Shown: positions 20,701 through 27,795 of the stretch, one piece after another
Layout: each line of letters opens with the position of its first letter
Numbering within the stretch: the first letter of the stretch is position 1
Origin: Pseudomonas cichorii
Lineage (GTDB): Bacteria > Pseudomonadota > Gammaproteobacteria > Pseudomonadales > Pseudomonadaceae
Direction of reading: 5' to 3'
Assembly: GCF_018343775.1 (NCBI RefSeq)
Contig: NZ_CP074349.1
Location: 3,028,001 to 3,092,000 of the forward strand
DNA length: 64,000 nucleotides
Program-made: the position numbers and the translations under genes
Notes under the pieces: generated by a model
The model's input: the letters and a program-made list of their open reading frames with translations, nothing else
What the model was told of the DNA's origin: nothing
Database searches by the model: none

Positions 20701-22544
20701 CATTCGGGGCGCGAGCCTTCGCCCACCAGCACTTTGGGTGCAGCGTCCTGGCAGATGTCCTGCAGGCGCGACTCTGGCCATTGCGGATCGAGGACCAAGT
20801 AGGTTGCTCCACTCTGCCAGGCCGCGAGCATGTGCATCACCAGCTCGCGACTGCGTGGCAGGCACAAGGCAATCCGCTCGCCAGCCAGATCCAGACCCAG
20901 GCGCTCTCCACGGGCAACCACGGCACGGCCCAGTTCGGCATAGCTGAGCGTGCCCTTTTCATCCTGCAACGCAATCGCCTGGGGCTTGAGCGCACACTGT
21001 TGCGTGAAGGCTTCCCAGGCATTGCTGACGACCAGCGGAGTGCCTTCACCCTTGAGCAGCGATTGCTGCTCGACTGGCAACCAGTCGAGTTCGGCAAAGG
21101 GTACTTCAGGCTGTTCGAGCACCGCATGGACCAGTGCCACGAACTGGTCGCGGTAACGCTCGACAGTCTGATGCAGGTACAACGCCTTGCTGTAACGCCA
21201 CCGGCACAGGAAGCCTTCTTCCTCGTCGATGACCACCATGTTCAGCTCGTGGGCTGCGCCACGCTGCTCCGAGAGCAAACGGTCGACATACTGCTCGAAA
21301 GGCGCAATACGCTCCTTGTTGAGGGTGAACATATGCTGGAACAGCGGCGCCCTGCCCATCTGTCGTGGCAGGTCCAGCTGTTTGACCAGACGCGAGAACG
21401 GATAGTGACGGTGTTGCAGGGCCTGTTTGACGGTGGCGTCCACCTGTTTTGCCCACTCGCCACTGGACACGTCGCGGCGCAGACGGCAACGGATCGGCAG
21501 CGGGTTGACCAGGTAGCCCGGCAGGTTGAGGTGTTCACGGCGCAAACGCCAGCCGCTGGGGGTTCCCAGCACGAAGTCATCCTGCCCGGACAGCACGCCG
21601 AGAAACTGCTGGAACAGCGAGAACCAGAATACATAAGGCGTTACACCCAAGCCTCGGGCGACGGCACGGATTCTGGCCGTCGCAGCGGGATCGAAACGCA
21701 CCGACAACTCGCCGCCCTTGAATGCCTGATTGCTGCCATAAGGGAAATCCGTCGGCAATTCCAGGGCCGGGGCTTCGGCCAGTTGCGCCTGCCACCATGC
21801 CAGTTCAGCAGGTTCGGCCGCTTCGCTGCGAATATGCAGATCACTGCAATAATCGCGATACGCATCGGGATTTACCGGAGCCAGCGACTGACCATCGAGC
21901 AACGCGAACAGCTCATTGAGAAGGGTATAGAACGTGGCCAGATCCGCAGCGATGTGGTGAATCACCAGCAACACGCTGTATTCGGTAACGTCGCCCTGAG
22001 AGTTGCTCAGCAGGACAACACGGCTGACCTCGGCGGCTTCCAGATTGAACGGCTTGTCGGCCAGCCCGGTAATGTGTTGCTGCAAGGTATCGGCATCTGC
22101 GGCCTGCAATGCCACACGCTGCAAGGGCTGGATCTGTTCACGATGACTCCATTGCAGCAGCTCGCCATTACGCTCTGCATAGGCCGTGCACAACATCGGG
22201 TAACGCTGCTGTACCGTGCCCCAGGCATTCTGAAGGCGCTTGGGCAGATCATCGGTGACAAATTGCGCCTTGATACGCCCGGCATAAGCGATGTTATAGG
22301 CGCAGTTTTCAGGCTCCAGACGCTGTAGAAACCAGAGGGCCTGCTCGTTATCCGTCAATGGGCGGGCATCGAAATAATCGGGATGCTGTTGCAACCAGCG
22401 CAGTACCTCAGGACTTTTGGCCTGCAGTTCGGCTACCAGTTCATCGTTCAAGGCGCCCTGTGATCCGTGGGCAATGGCTAACTGGCCTTCGGCTATAGAC
22501 AGGCGAATTCCGCGCAGCCAGCAGCGATGCATCAGGCGATCCAT
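17736..22544 (-). CDS. Siderophore NRPS, one module: docking-C-A(Asp)-T-T-E
   Basis: 1602 residues. The first 55 or so look like a TubC-type docking domain (LRGIRLSIAEGQLAI). A condensation domain follows with the atypical active site HHIAADLAT near residue 191, then adenylation (TSGSSGKPKG near 651), two carriers with GGDSI near 1031 and 1105, and an epimerase with HHLLVDAVSW near 1283. The specificity residues DLTKVGHVGK are an Asp code, so the expected unit is D-Asp or, with the neighbouring dioxygenase, D-beta-hydroxyaspartate. A good ribosome site (AAAGGA) precedes the ATG. It is the first NRPS of the operon, 66 nt after the dioxygenase gene. Whether its C domain acylates a fatty acid, accepts another peptide, or is inactive cannot be told from sequence. 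Confidence 0.95.
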   Translation of the reverse strand: MDRLMHRCWLRGIRLSIAEGQLAIAHGSQGALNDELVAELQAKSPEVLRWLQQHPDYFDARPLTDNEQALWFLQRLEPENCAYNIAYAGRIKAQFVTDDLPKRLQNAWGTVQQRYPMLCTAYAERNGELLQWSHREQIQPLQRVALQAADADTLQQHITGLADKPFNLEAAEVSRVVLLSNSQGDVTEYSVLLVIHHIAADLATFYTLLNELFALLDGQSLAPVNPDAYRDYCSDLHIRSEAAEPAELAWWQAQLAEAPALELPTDFPYGSNQAFKGGELSVRFDPAATARIRAVARGLGVTPYVFWFSLFQQFLGVLSGQDDFVLGTPSGWRLRREHLNLPGYLVNPLPIRCRLRRDVSSGEWAKQVDATVKQALQHRHYPFSRLVKQLDLPRQMGRAPLFQHMFTLNKERIAPFEQYVDRLLSEQRGAAHELNMVVIDEEEGFLCRWRYSKALYLHQTVERYRDQFVALVHAVLEQPEVPFAELDWLPVEQQSLLKGEGTPLVVSNAWEAFTQQCALKPQAIALQDEKGTLSYAELGRAVVARGERLGLDLAGERIALCLPRSRELVMHMLAAWQSGATYLVLDPQWPESRLQDICQDAAPKVLVGEGSRPEWLAEQVRWLPVPTAPLFSDAPLRAALAADMTAYVVYTSGSSGKPKGVKVSQGNLIHYVTGCLERLNLSADASLASLASCATDLGHTALFGALLSGRRLRLLAEELAFDAEELAAVLEREPVDLLKIVPSHLNALLVARDPQRLLPRQCLVTGGEALGHDLVSRLRTLKTDLRIVNHYGPSETTVGVLTHEVEGSGAAPLGKPLANVQVSVRSPEGALLPIGVSGELYIQGATVAPGYLSAPDADHARFGEYGYRTGDRVRINHQGQVEFLGRLDEQVKIRGYRVEPAEVAAQLRTIAQVSDVRVLNIPTPLTGNRLVAFLIAPPEALAGIQSTLQTQLPDYMQPAQWHCLERFALLANGKVDRQALKHMSEQAPVQSSSAEPTGNQPLNAVESTLLDIWRTLLGKPELGPDDNFFAHGGDSILGLQIIALARQQQILMTPKQLFAEQSVRALARVAQTPQSKLEKRLLDIAREILDKPDLSADDNFFTAGGDSILSLQIIAKAKQQRLQLKPKQIFEFPTVRGWAEQVVDLGAANAGATPKAQEPTTAFALTPIQEWFFAQQQTRPGYWNQSLLLALDEPLDQERFTQAVGALLKRHASLRLIFEASENGWQQRYQAFSEKQVEALLHVEQEPLSEALLQRWQQGFSLDQAPLIRWVYFSQSRELLCTAHHLLVDAVSWQVLLEELESLYLQPDLALPAVSAGFHVWSEALQRHRNEPEVQAQVDYWHEQLVAEGVALEQTNEYGESRTLDTQLSVEQTQWLQGDCHSAYGTQVQDLLVAALAGVIGQWQGRERVTLELESHGRSGWEQGPDLSRSVGWHTSRYPLAVKTSWDLESSIIAAKEALRRVPEQGIGYGLLRLDPANELKAASLLTFNYLGRVDQWLGASRLWRLARPICPGMRADDTRRTHWLDVTVLENEGRLHIEWRYAPHVHDQALVNGLAQQFVQQIGALLEHCLSPAAGRATASDFADSGLSDDEFLGLLEQLEQ

Positions 22545-22610
22545 TTGTTGTCCTTTTTCTACTTGTTCGAAGTAAGCCGTCTATTGCGACAGCTTTCCAG
22601 ATGAGAGTGC

Positions 22611-23600
22611 TCAGCTTGCCGAAGCAGGCTCCGCCATGGCGACCACGACCTTGCGTGCGCCCTGGAATGTCGAGCGGCCGTGGGCCACCAGCATGTTGTC
22701 GAGCATCAGTACGTCGCCTGCCTGCCAGGGGAAACTGACCTGGCAGCGCTGGAGAACAGCGCGTACATGCTCAAGAGCTTCCAGCTCGATGGGTGAACCG
22801 TCGCCGTAAAAAACGTTACGCGGCACGCCTTCCTCGCCAACGATGGAAATCAGCGTCTCGCGTACCGCCGGTGCAAGATTGGATATGTGAAACAGGTGCG
22901 CCTGATTGAACCAGACCCACTCGCCGCTCACCGGATGCCGGGCAACGGCCTGACAAACCTGACGAGTTGAAAGCTCACCCTCTTCATCCCACTCGAATTC
23001 GATATTGCTGGCCTTGCAGAACTGCTCGACCTGCGCCCGGTCTTCGGTGCTGAAAGCCTGTTGCCATGGCAGATCCAGGCCATTACCGTAATTGCGCACA
23101 TACATCAGGCGCTTGTCGGCAAAACGCTGGCGAATGACCGGATCAAGCTGTCGATAGACCTCACGACTGTCTGCAATCGGGGTTTCTCCGCCGACCTGGG
23201 ACGCCTGCACGCAATGAAACCAGATCTTCATAGGCCAGTTCAGGGAATAGGACTGTTCATTGTGCAGCGGAATGACCTGATGGGCCGGGTATTCGGTGGA
23301 GGTGTAGACGCGGTTGTTGAGTTTGGTGCGTGGCGTGGAAGCGTAGTCGTAGGTCAGCAGCTCATGGCCGAAGCTACAGGCAAACGCTTCAAAGTCGGCT
23401 TCGCCTTCGAAGGCAAAGCCTCGGAACAGAACACCACCGGCACGGGGCAATTCAGCCTCGACCACCCGCTGGATCTGCTCGCGATGGGCTTGCCAGGTAT
23501 CGCCGGCAGCCGGCGCCTGAAAGATGAACGGCAGGGTCAGTTCACTCCCTTGGGAAACCTCCATGGATTGAACCTGTGTACGCGCCACACCCGTTTCCAT
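22611..23600 (-). CDS. TauD/SyrP-like Fe(II)/2-oxoglutarate dioxygenase, probable Asp beta-hydroxylase
   Basis: 329 residues, full length for the TauD/TfdA family. The metal ligands are visible as H113-x-E115 in PLHNEQSY and H307 in VAHGR, with R316 likely binding 2-oxoglutarate. Because the acidic ligand is Glu, it should hydroxylate rather than halogenate. SyrP-type relatives hydroxylate Asp tethered to an NRPS carrier protein. It is the first gene of the NRPS operon, next to an Asp module with tandem carriers, so hydroxylation of that Asp is the natural reading. The start ATG has GAGGGG 5 nt upstream, and a Fur-like box lies about 76 nt upstream. A second copy of this domain is fused to the last NRPS in the window (1-273). 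Confidence 0.9.
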   Translation of the reverse strand: METGVARTQVQSMEVSQGSELTLPFIFQAPAAGDTWQAHREQIQRVVEAELPRAGGVLFRGFAFEGEADFEAFACSFGHELLTYDYASTPRTKLNNRVYTSTEYPAHQVIPLHNEQSYSLNWPMKIWFHCVQASQVGGETPIADSREVYRQLDPVIRQRFADKRLMYVRNYGNGLDLPWQQAFSTEDRAQVEQFCKASNIEFEWDEEGELSTRQVCQAVARHPVSGEWVWFNQAHLFHISNLAPAVRETLISIVGEEGVPRNVFYGDGSPIELEALEHVRAVLQRCQVSFPWQAGDVLMLDNMLVAHGRSTFQGARKVVVAMAEPASAS

Positions 23601-23675
23601 TTGAACCCCTCGCCATCCCGATAAGCGTATTTTTTGGAGAGCACAAACTAATACAAACGAGTACCAACATCAATA

Positions 23676-23694
23676 GAGAATGATTGTCATTTAT
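23676..23694 (-). promoter_or_regulatory. Fur-like box upstream of the siderophore NRPS operon
   Basis: The plus strand reads GAGAATGATTGTCATTTAT, which matches the 19-bp Fur consensus at 13 positions by hand count, including both AATGAT and TCATT cores. It lies in the 120-bp gap between the dioxygenase start and the binding-protein stop. That is where the NRPS operon promoter should be, so iron repression is likely. The overlapping GTCATTTATGAC is a perfect palindrome. I did not find a convincing -35/-10 pair. Confidence 0.65.
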
Positions 23695-23720
23695 GACATT
23701 TGTATCAAAATTGACACAAC

Positions 23721-24659
23721 TTATGGCGCTTGCAGCACGCTCTCCCGCTCACCGATATGCGACATCAGCAAATAGGCTGAACCTAACAGGCCTTGCATCG
23801 TATCGGCATAGCGGCTGCGGTTCAGATAAAGGAACTGACGATTCTTGACCGCAAACAGATTCTGCCATTGCGGCGACTGCCGGAAGGCCGCCGTGCTGGC
23901 CTCCGAATCTAGCAGCTCTTCATATGTATCAATAATGAAATCACTGTTGAAGTCGCCAATTCGCTCCAGGCTGTAGGGCACGTTCTGCCGTGCAGCGCTG
24001 TAAGCCGGGACACGTCCCAAGCCAAAATCGGCGATGACATCATCCATGCCGCCACGGCCGATCAACTGAAAGCCATCGGTGTAGACCTCAAGCGTCGTGA
24101 CGGTCATTCGCGAAGGGTCCTTGACCCGTTTCTTGAACTCCTTGACGACCCATTGGTACTCACCGAGCATTTCGGCGTAACGCTGCTGCTTGCCGACCAG
24201 GTCGGCCAGCTCCTTGGCGTAGGTCTTGATATCGCTTTCACGTGCAGGCAACAGCACCACCGGCGCAATCTTGCTGAGCTTCTCCTTGATATCCGCGTGA
24301 TATGACAATCCGATGATCAGGTCGGGCTTCAAGGCAGCAATCGCTTCCAGATCGGGCGCCTGATGCGAGCCGATGTATTGGATGCCCGTCACATCGAAAC
24401 GCTCCTGGGTGCCGCGAAACAGCACATCGGAAAACAGCTTCTTGCGGCCTGTGGAGCCGCAGGGCTTGACGCCCAGCTCCAGCAATTGCGTGGTCAGGCT
24501 GAAGTCATGCAGCGACACGATGCAATGCGGCACCACTGGTACTTCGACCCGGCCAAAGCTGTTCTCGAACACCCTGGTTTCTGCAGCGTTCACATTTACG
24601 GCCAGCAATGCCAGAGGCACACACAACATGCACGCCACACCCCGGAAAATTCCTTTCAC
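23721..24659 (-). CDS. Periplasmic ferri-siderophore-binding protein (FecB/FhuD type)
   Basis: About 312 residues with a typical Sec signal (hydrophobic ACMLCVPLALLAVNVNA, then AAE). The mature part follows the class III substrate-binding pattern: FGRVEVPVVPHCIVSL near the start, the DLEAIAALKPDLIIG segment, and YLNRSRYADTMQGL near the end. It would carry the ferri-siderophore from the outer-membrane receptor to the permeases encoded just upstream. I chose the GTG at 24659 because a G-rich ribosome site lies about 7 nt before it; the GTG at 24665 is almost touching that site. The gene is last of the four-gene ABC operon, 27 nt after the permease. The closest named relative cannot be decided by eye. 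Confidence 0.88.
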   Translation of the reverse strand: MKGIFRGVACMLCVPLALLAVNVNAAETRVFENSFGRVEVPVVPHCIVSLHDFSLTTQLLELGVKPCGSTGRKKLFSDVLFRGTQERFDVTGIQYIGSHQAPDLEAIAALKPDLIIGLSYHADIKEKLSKIAPVVLLPARESDIKTYAKELADLVGKQQRYAEMLGEYQWVVKEFKKRVKDPSRMTVTTLEVYTDGFQLIGRGGMDDVIADFGLGRVPAYSAARQNVPYSLERIGDFNSDFIIDTYEELLDSEASTAAFRQSPQWQNLFAVKNRQFLYLNRSRYADTMQGLLGSAYLLMSHIGERESVLQAP

Positions 24660-24686
24660 CCGCACTTCCCCCCAGACAATTTGTTT

Positions 24687-25736
24687 TTAGCGATTACGCT
24701 GACGCGCCAACAAGACCATCAGATAAGGCGCACCGATAATGGCGACCACCAGCCCGGCCGGTAGCTGCAAGGGTGGAAAGATGCCCCTTCCCAGTGTGTC
24801 GCCAGCCAGAACCAGCAGCGCGCCAAACAGCGCCGACAAGGGCATCAAGGCGCCATGGCGATCACCCGCCAGTTGCCGCGCCAGATGCGGAGCCACCAGA
24901 CCGACAAAAGTCATGGTACCGACATTCGCCACAGCCGCCGCCGTCAGCATGACGCTGCACAGCAGCAAGGCAATCATGACACCCGTGACATTCAAGCCTC
25001 GGCTGAGCGCAACCTTTTCCCCCAGTTGCAGCAGGTTCAACTGCCGATGGCAGAACAACAACGGCACACCCGCCAGCAACAACCAGAGCCCAAGGCTGTT
25101 GACCTGCGCCCAGCCGGCCCGATGCAGACTGCCACCCAGCCACATCAGGGCCGACTCCACCTGATCGATATTGCCGTAGGTGATCAGCAGATCGGCGACG
25201 GCACTGAGCATGGCAGTAAGCCCCACGCCCACCAGAATCAGACGCAACGGCGAGATGCCCTGGCGCCAGGACAGCAGCGCAACAAAGAACGCCACGGCCA
25301 GACCGCCCGCCAGTGCCGCCAATGGATACAGCTCCAGCGGCAGAAGCCCGGGCCAGAGCACAATGATCAGCAACATGGTGACGCTGGCACCCGACTCCAC
25401 ACCCACCAGACCGGGCGCTGCCAGCGGATTGCGGGTCAACGACTGCATCAGCAGGCCAGCCAGGGACATGGCCGCCCCCGCCAGGATGGCCAGCAGCACA
25501 CGGGGCAATCGCAGCTCCCAGAGCAGATTGCGGACTGTCGGACTGACCTGCTCGGGCGCCAGGACTGCCTGCCAGGCCTGAGCAACACTCAGGGAAAAAC
25601 TGCCCACGGTCAGCGCATACAGGGCCAACCCGATCACAGCCCCTGTCAGCACCACCACCGAAATCAGGTCGATGGGTCGGGCAATCCAGGGAAGCAACGG
25701 CAAGGCTCTGGGCAAGGTCAGTCCGGCGCGCTTCAT
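24687..25736 (-). CDS. FecCD-family iron-siderophore ABC permease, second subunit
   Basis: 349 residues from the ATG at 25736, which overlaps the stop of the preceding permease by 4 nt (ATGA). The product is a polytopic inner-membrane protein with about ten hydrophobic segments and the usual FecCD motifs: LRLPRVLLAILAGAAMSLAG, then QSLTRNPLAAPGLVGVESGA, and TFVGLVAPHLAR in the loop that contacts the ATPase. A longer frame reaches 26105, but its extra N-terminus is low-complexity Arg/Gly-rich sequence and overlaps the other permease entirely, so it is rejected. It pairs with the product of 25733-26716 to form the membrane channel. Confidence 0.92.
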   Translation of the reverse strand: MKRAGLTLPRALPLLPWIARPIDLISVVVLTGAVIGLALYALTVGSFSLSVAQAWQAVLAPEQVSPTVRNLLWELRLPRVLLAILAGAAMSLAGLLMQSLTRNPLAAPGLVGVESGASVTMLLIIVLWPGLLPLELYPLAALAGGLAVAFFVALLSWRQGISPLRLILVGVGLTAMLSAVADLLITYGNIDQVESALMWLGGSLHRAGWAQVNSLGLWLLLAGVPLLFCHRQLNLLQLGEKVALSRGLNVTGVMIALLLCSVMLTAAAVANVGTMTFVGLVAPHLARQLAGDRHGALMPLSALFGALLVLAGDTLGRGIFPPLQLPAGLVVAIIGAPYLMVLLARQRNR

Positions 25737-26716
25737 TTGACCTTCCTCAGCACCAGGATGACAAAAACAGGGCCACCGATCAGGGCCGTGACGATGCCGG
25801 TGTTGAGCTCGAACGGACTGACCACGGTGCGAGCCGCGATGTCCGCCAGAATCAGCAGCAGCGCGCCCAGCAAAGGGGCTGCCAGCAACAACCGACGATA
25901 ATTGTCGCCAAACAGCAGGCGCGCCGCATGAGGCACCACCAGCCCGACAAAACCGATGGGGCCTGCCAGCGCCACGGCACACCCGGACAAGAGGACCACC
26001 GAAGCCAGCCCGAACACGCGCATCCGCAACAAGCTGACGCCCATGCCAGCAGCCGCTTGCGGACCCAGGCGGTGAGCATTCAAGGCCCGCACATTGAGCA
26101 GGCACAGAAACATGCCCAGCAAGACATAAGGCCAGACCCAGGCCTGCATGGTGCCGCCAGTCACGCCGATGGAGCCGGTCAGCCAGCGTCGCAGGCTGTC
26201 GAGCCCTTGTTGATCGAGCAATAACAGTATTGAAGTGATCGCACTGAACAGCGCCGCAATCATGGCGCCCGACAACGTCAGGCGAATCGGGTTATGGCCC
26301 CTGCCCGCCAGCAACAGGACGCCGATGGCAGCCGTCAGCGCACCGGCAAAGGCAAATAACGGAATCATCGACAAATCGTTGCCCGGCATCACCAGCAGCC
26401 CGAACACCACGAACAGTGCTGCGCCGCTGTTGATACCGAGAATCCCCGGATCGGCCAGCGGGTTATCGCCGACCGCCTGCATGATGGTACCGGCAAGCCC
26501 GAGGCTGGCACCGACCAGCAGCGCGACCAGCAGGCGCGGCAGGCGACTGCCACGAATGACACTGTGATCGGGATTGCCCGGCACATAAGCAACCAGTGCC
26601 TGCCAGGTTTCATGCCAGGGAATGCTCTTTGCGCCAACTGCCAGATGAATCAGTGCGGCCAGGGCGATTGCCATCAACAGACCCAGCCATACCGGCAACC
26701 GTAGACCGTGACTCAC
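25733..26716 (-). CDS. FecCD-family iron-siderophore ABC permease, first subunit
   Basis: About 327 residues from a GTG at 26716 that overlaps the ATPase stop by 4 nt (GTGA), with GGAGG 4 nt upstream. An ATG at 26767 would add 17 residues and overlap the ATPase by 55 nt; the shorter form places about eight residues before the first membrane span. FecCD hallmarks are SRLPRLLVALLVGASLGLAG, QAVGDNPLADPGILGINSGA and GFVGLVVPHAARL. The hydrophobic pattern is continuous and the gene is intact. Both permeases are encoded separately, as in fecCD and fhu-like importers, and translation is probably coupled through the two 4-nt overlaps. Confidence 0.92.
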   Translation of the reverse strand: MSHGLRLPVWLGLLMAIALAALIHLAVGAKSIPWHETWQALVAYVPGNPDHSVIRGSRLPRLLVALLVGASLGLAGTIMQAVGDNPLADPGILGINSGAALFVVFGLLVMPGNDLSMIPLFAFAGALTAAIGVLLLAGRGHNPIRLTLSGAMIAALFSAITSILLLLDQQGLDSLRRWLTGSIGVTGGTMQAWVWPYVLLGMFLCLLNVRALNAHRLGPQAAAGMGVSLLRMRVFGLASVVLLSGCAVALAGPIGFVGLVVPHAARLLFGDNYRRLLLAAPLLGALLLILADIAARTVVSPFELNTGIVTALIGGPVFVILVLRKVK

Positions 26717-27516
26717 ATCGCCTCCTGCACGGGCAGCGGCTTGCTTCGGTTCGACTGCGGGACGCATAACGGGTCGCCGGAATAAGGGTCGGTGATGATG
26801 TGTGCATCCAGATCGAAGACTGCCTTGAGGTTTTCCCGGGTGAACACCTCGGCAGGCGCGCCCTGGGCCAGCAAACGACCGCCACGCATCATCACCAGAT
26901 GATCGGCGTAACGTGCGGCCTGATTCAGGTCATGCAGGACTGCCACGATGGTCTTGCCCTGCTCGCGCAGATCCACCAGCAGTTCGAGCAGCGTGATCTG
27001 ATGGGCGATATCAAGAAAGGTGGTCGGCTCGTCCAGCAGAATCACCGGCGTATCCTGGGCGAGGGTCATGGCAATCCAGCAGCGCTGCAACTGCCCGCCC
27101 GACAGGGTTGCCAGCGAACGATCGAGCAGAGAGTTGATACCGGTCAGCTCGATGGCGCGGTCGATGGCCTGCTGATCCTGCCCGGACCATTGACGCCACC
27201 AGCTCTGCCAGGGAAAACGCCCCTGCATCACCAGTTCACGCACGCTCATGCCCGCTGGCGATGTGGTGCGCTGGGGCAGCAATGCCAGCTGTTGCGCCAG
27301 CGCCCGACGCGAATACTGGCGCAGCGGCTTGCCGGACAATTGCACCTCGCCAGCGCCAGGACGCAGCATGTGCGCAAGCACATTGAGCATGGTGGTCTTG
27401 CCGCAGCCGTTGGCACCGATCAACGCCGTGAAACGGCCTTCGGGGATGTCCAGGCTGACACCATCAAGCACAAGTTGTTCGCCATAGCCCAGCCGCACTC
27501 CGGTGGCTTTCAGCAT
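26713..27516 (-). CDS. FecE/FepC-type ABC transporter ATPase for ferri-siderophore uptake
   Basis: About 267 residues. Walker A is GANGCGKTT, the Q-loop region is LALLPQRT, the signature is LSGGQLQR, Walker B is VILLDEPTTFLD, and the H-loop is VLHDLNQAARYAD, all typical of the iron-chelate importer family. I prefer the ATG at 27516 (MLKATGVRLGYG) because GGGAG lies 7 nt upstream and family members start just before this strand. An in-frame ATG at 27585 would add 23 residues. It is the first gene of the ABC operon and is divergent from the TonB-dependent receptor across roughly 280 bp. Confidence 0.9.
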   Translation of the reverse strand: MLKATGVRLGYGEQLVLDGVSLDIPEGRFTALIGANGCGKTTMLNVLAHMLRPGAGEVQLSGKPLRQYSRRALAQQLALLPQRTTSPAGMSVRELVMQGRFPWQSWWRQWSGQDQQAIDRAIELTGINSLLDRSLATLSGGQLQRCWIAMTLAQDTPVILLDEPTTFLDIAHQITLLELLVDLREQGKTIVAVLHDLNQAARYADHLVMMRGGRLLAQGAPAEVFTRENLKAVFDLDAHIITDPYSGDPLCVPQSNRSKPLPVQEAM

Positions 27517-27668
27517 GACCTTTCTCCCACCCAATAGAGCCTGATCGAATCGTCCGTCGAGCAATGCCCCGGCATCGTTTTTCATCCTGTCGTCACATCA
27601 GGGGCATAAGTGGGCCACAGAATGTGTCGAAAATGAAATAATTCTGTACCTCAGCAACAAATCTTAAT

Positions 27669-27687
27669 GCAAAACCTTATCATTTAC
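27669..27687 (-). promoter_or_regulatory. Weak Fur-like site in the divergent importer/receptor promoter region
   Basis: The minus strand reads GTAAATGATAAGGTTTTGC, 12 of 19 matches to the Fur consensus, with one good half (AAATGATAA) and one poor half. It lies between the divergent ATPase and receptor genes, where iron control would be expected. The rest of 27517-27795 shows no other clear motif. Treat this as tentative. Confidence 0.35.
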
Positions 27688-27795
27688 AGATAAAGTATGG
27701 CCAGTCGATACCAGCCCGGTTGAGCCACTGATGGCGCAGGATTCAGGGCAAATGGCTATTCCGAAAGTCAAAATGTACATCCAAGGACTTCCTCG

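Noticed and set aside
22611..23600. SyrB2-like halogenase
   Set aside because: The metal motif is His-x-Glu (HNE). Halogenases have Ala or Gly at the acidic position to make room for chloride.
1..23600. Pyoverdine synthetase genes
   Set aside because: No hydroxyornithine-type codes, no PvdL-like start and no pvd tailoring genes are present; Asp with tandem carriers and a FecBCDE importer do not fit pyoverdine.
25737..26105. Longer N-terminus for the second FecCD permease
   Set aside because: The extra residues are Arg/Gly/Ala-rich shadow sequence inside the other permease gene, and the ATG at 25736 gives a classic 4-nt overlap and a normal family length.
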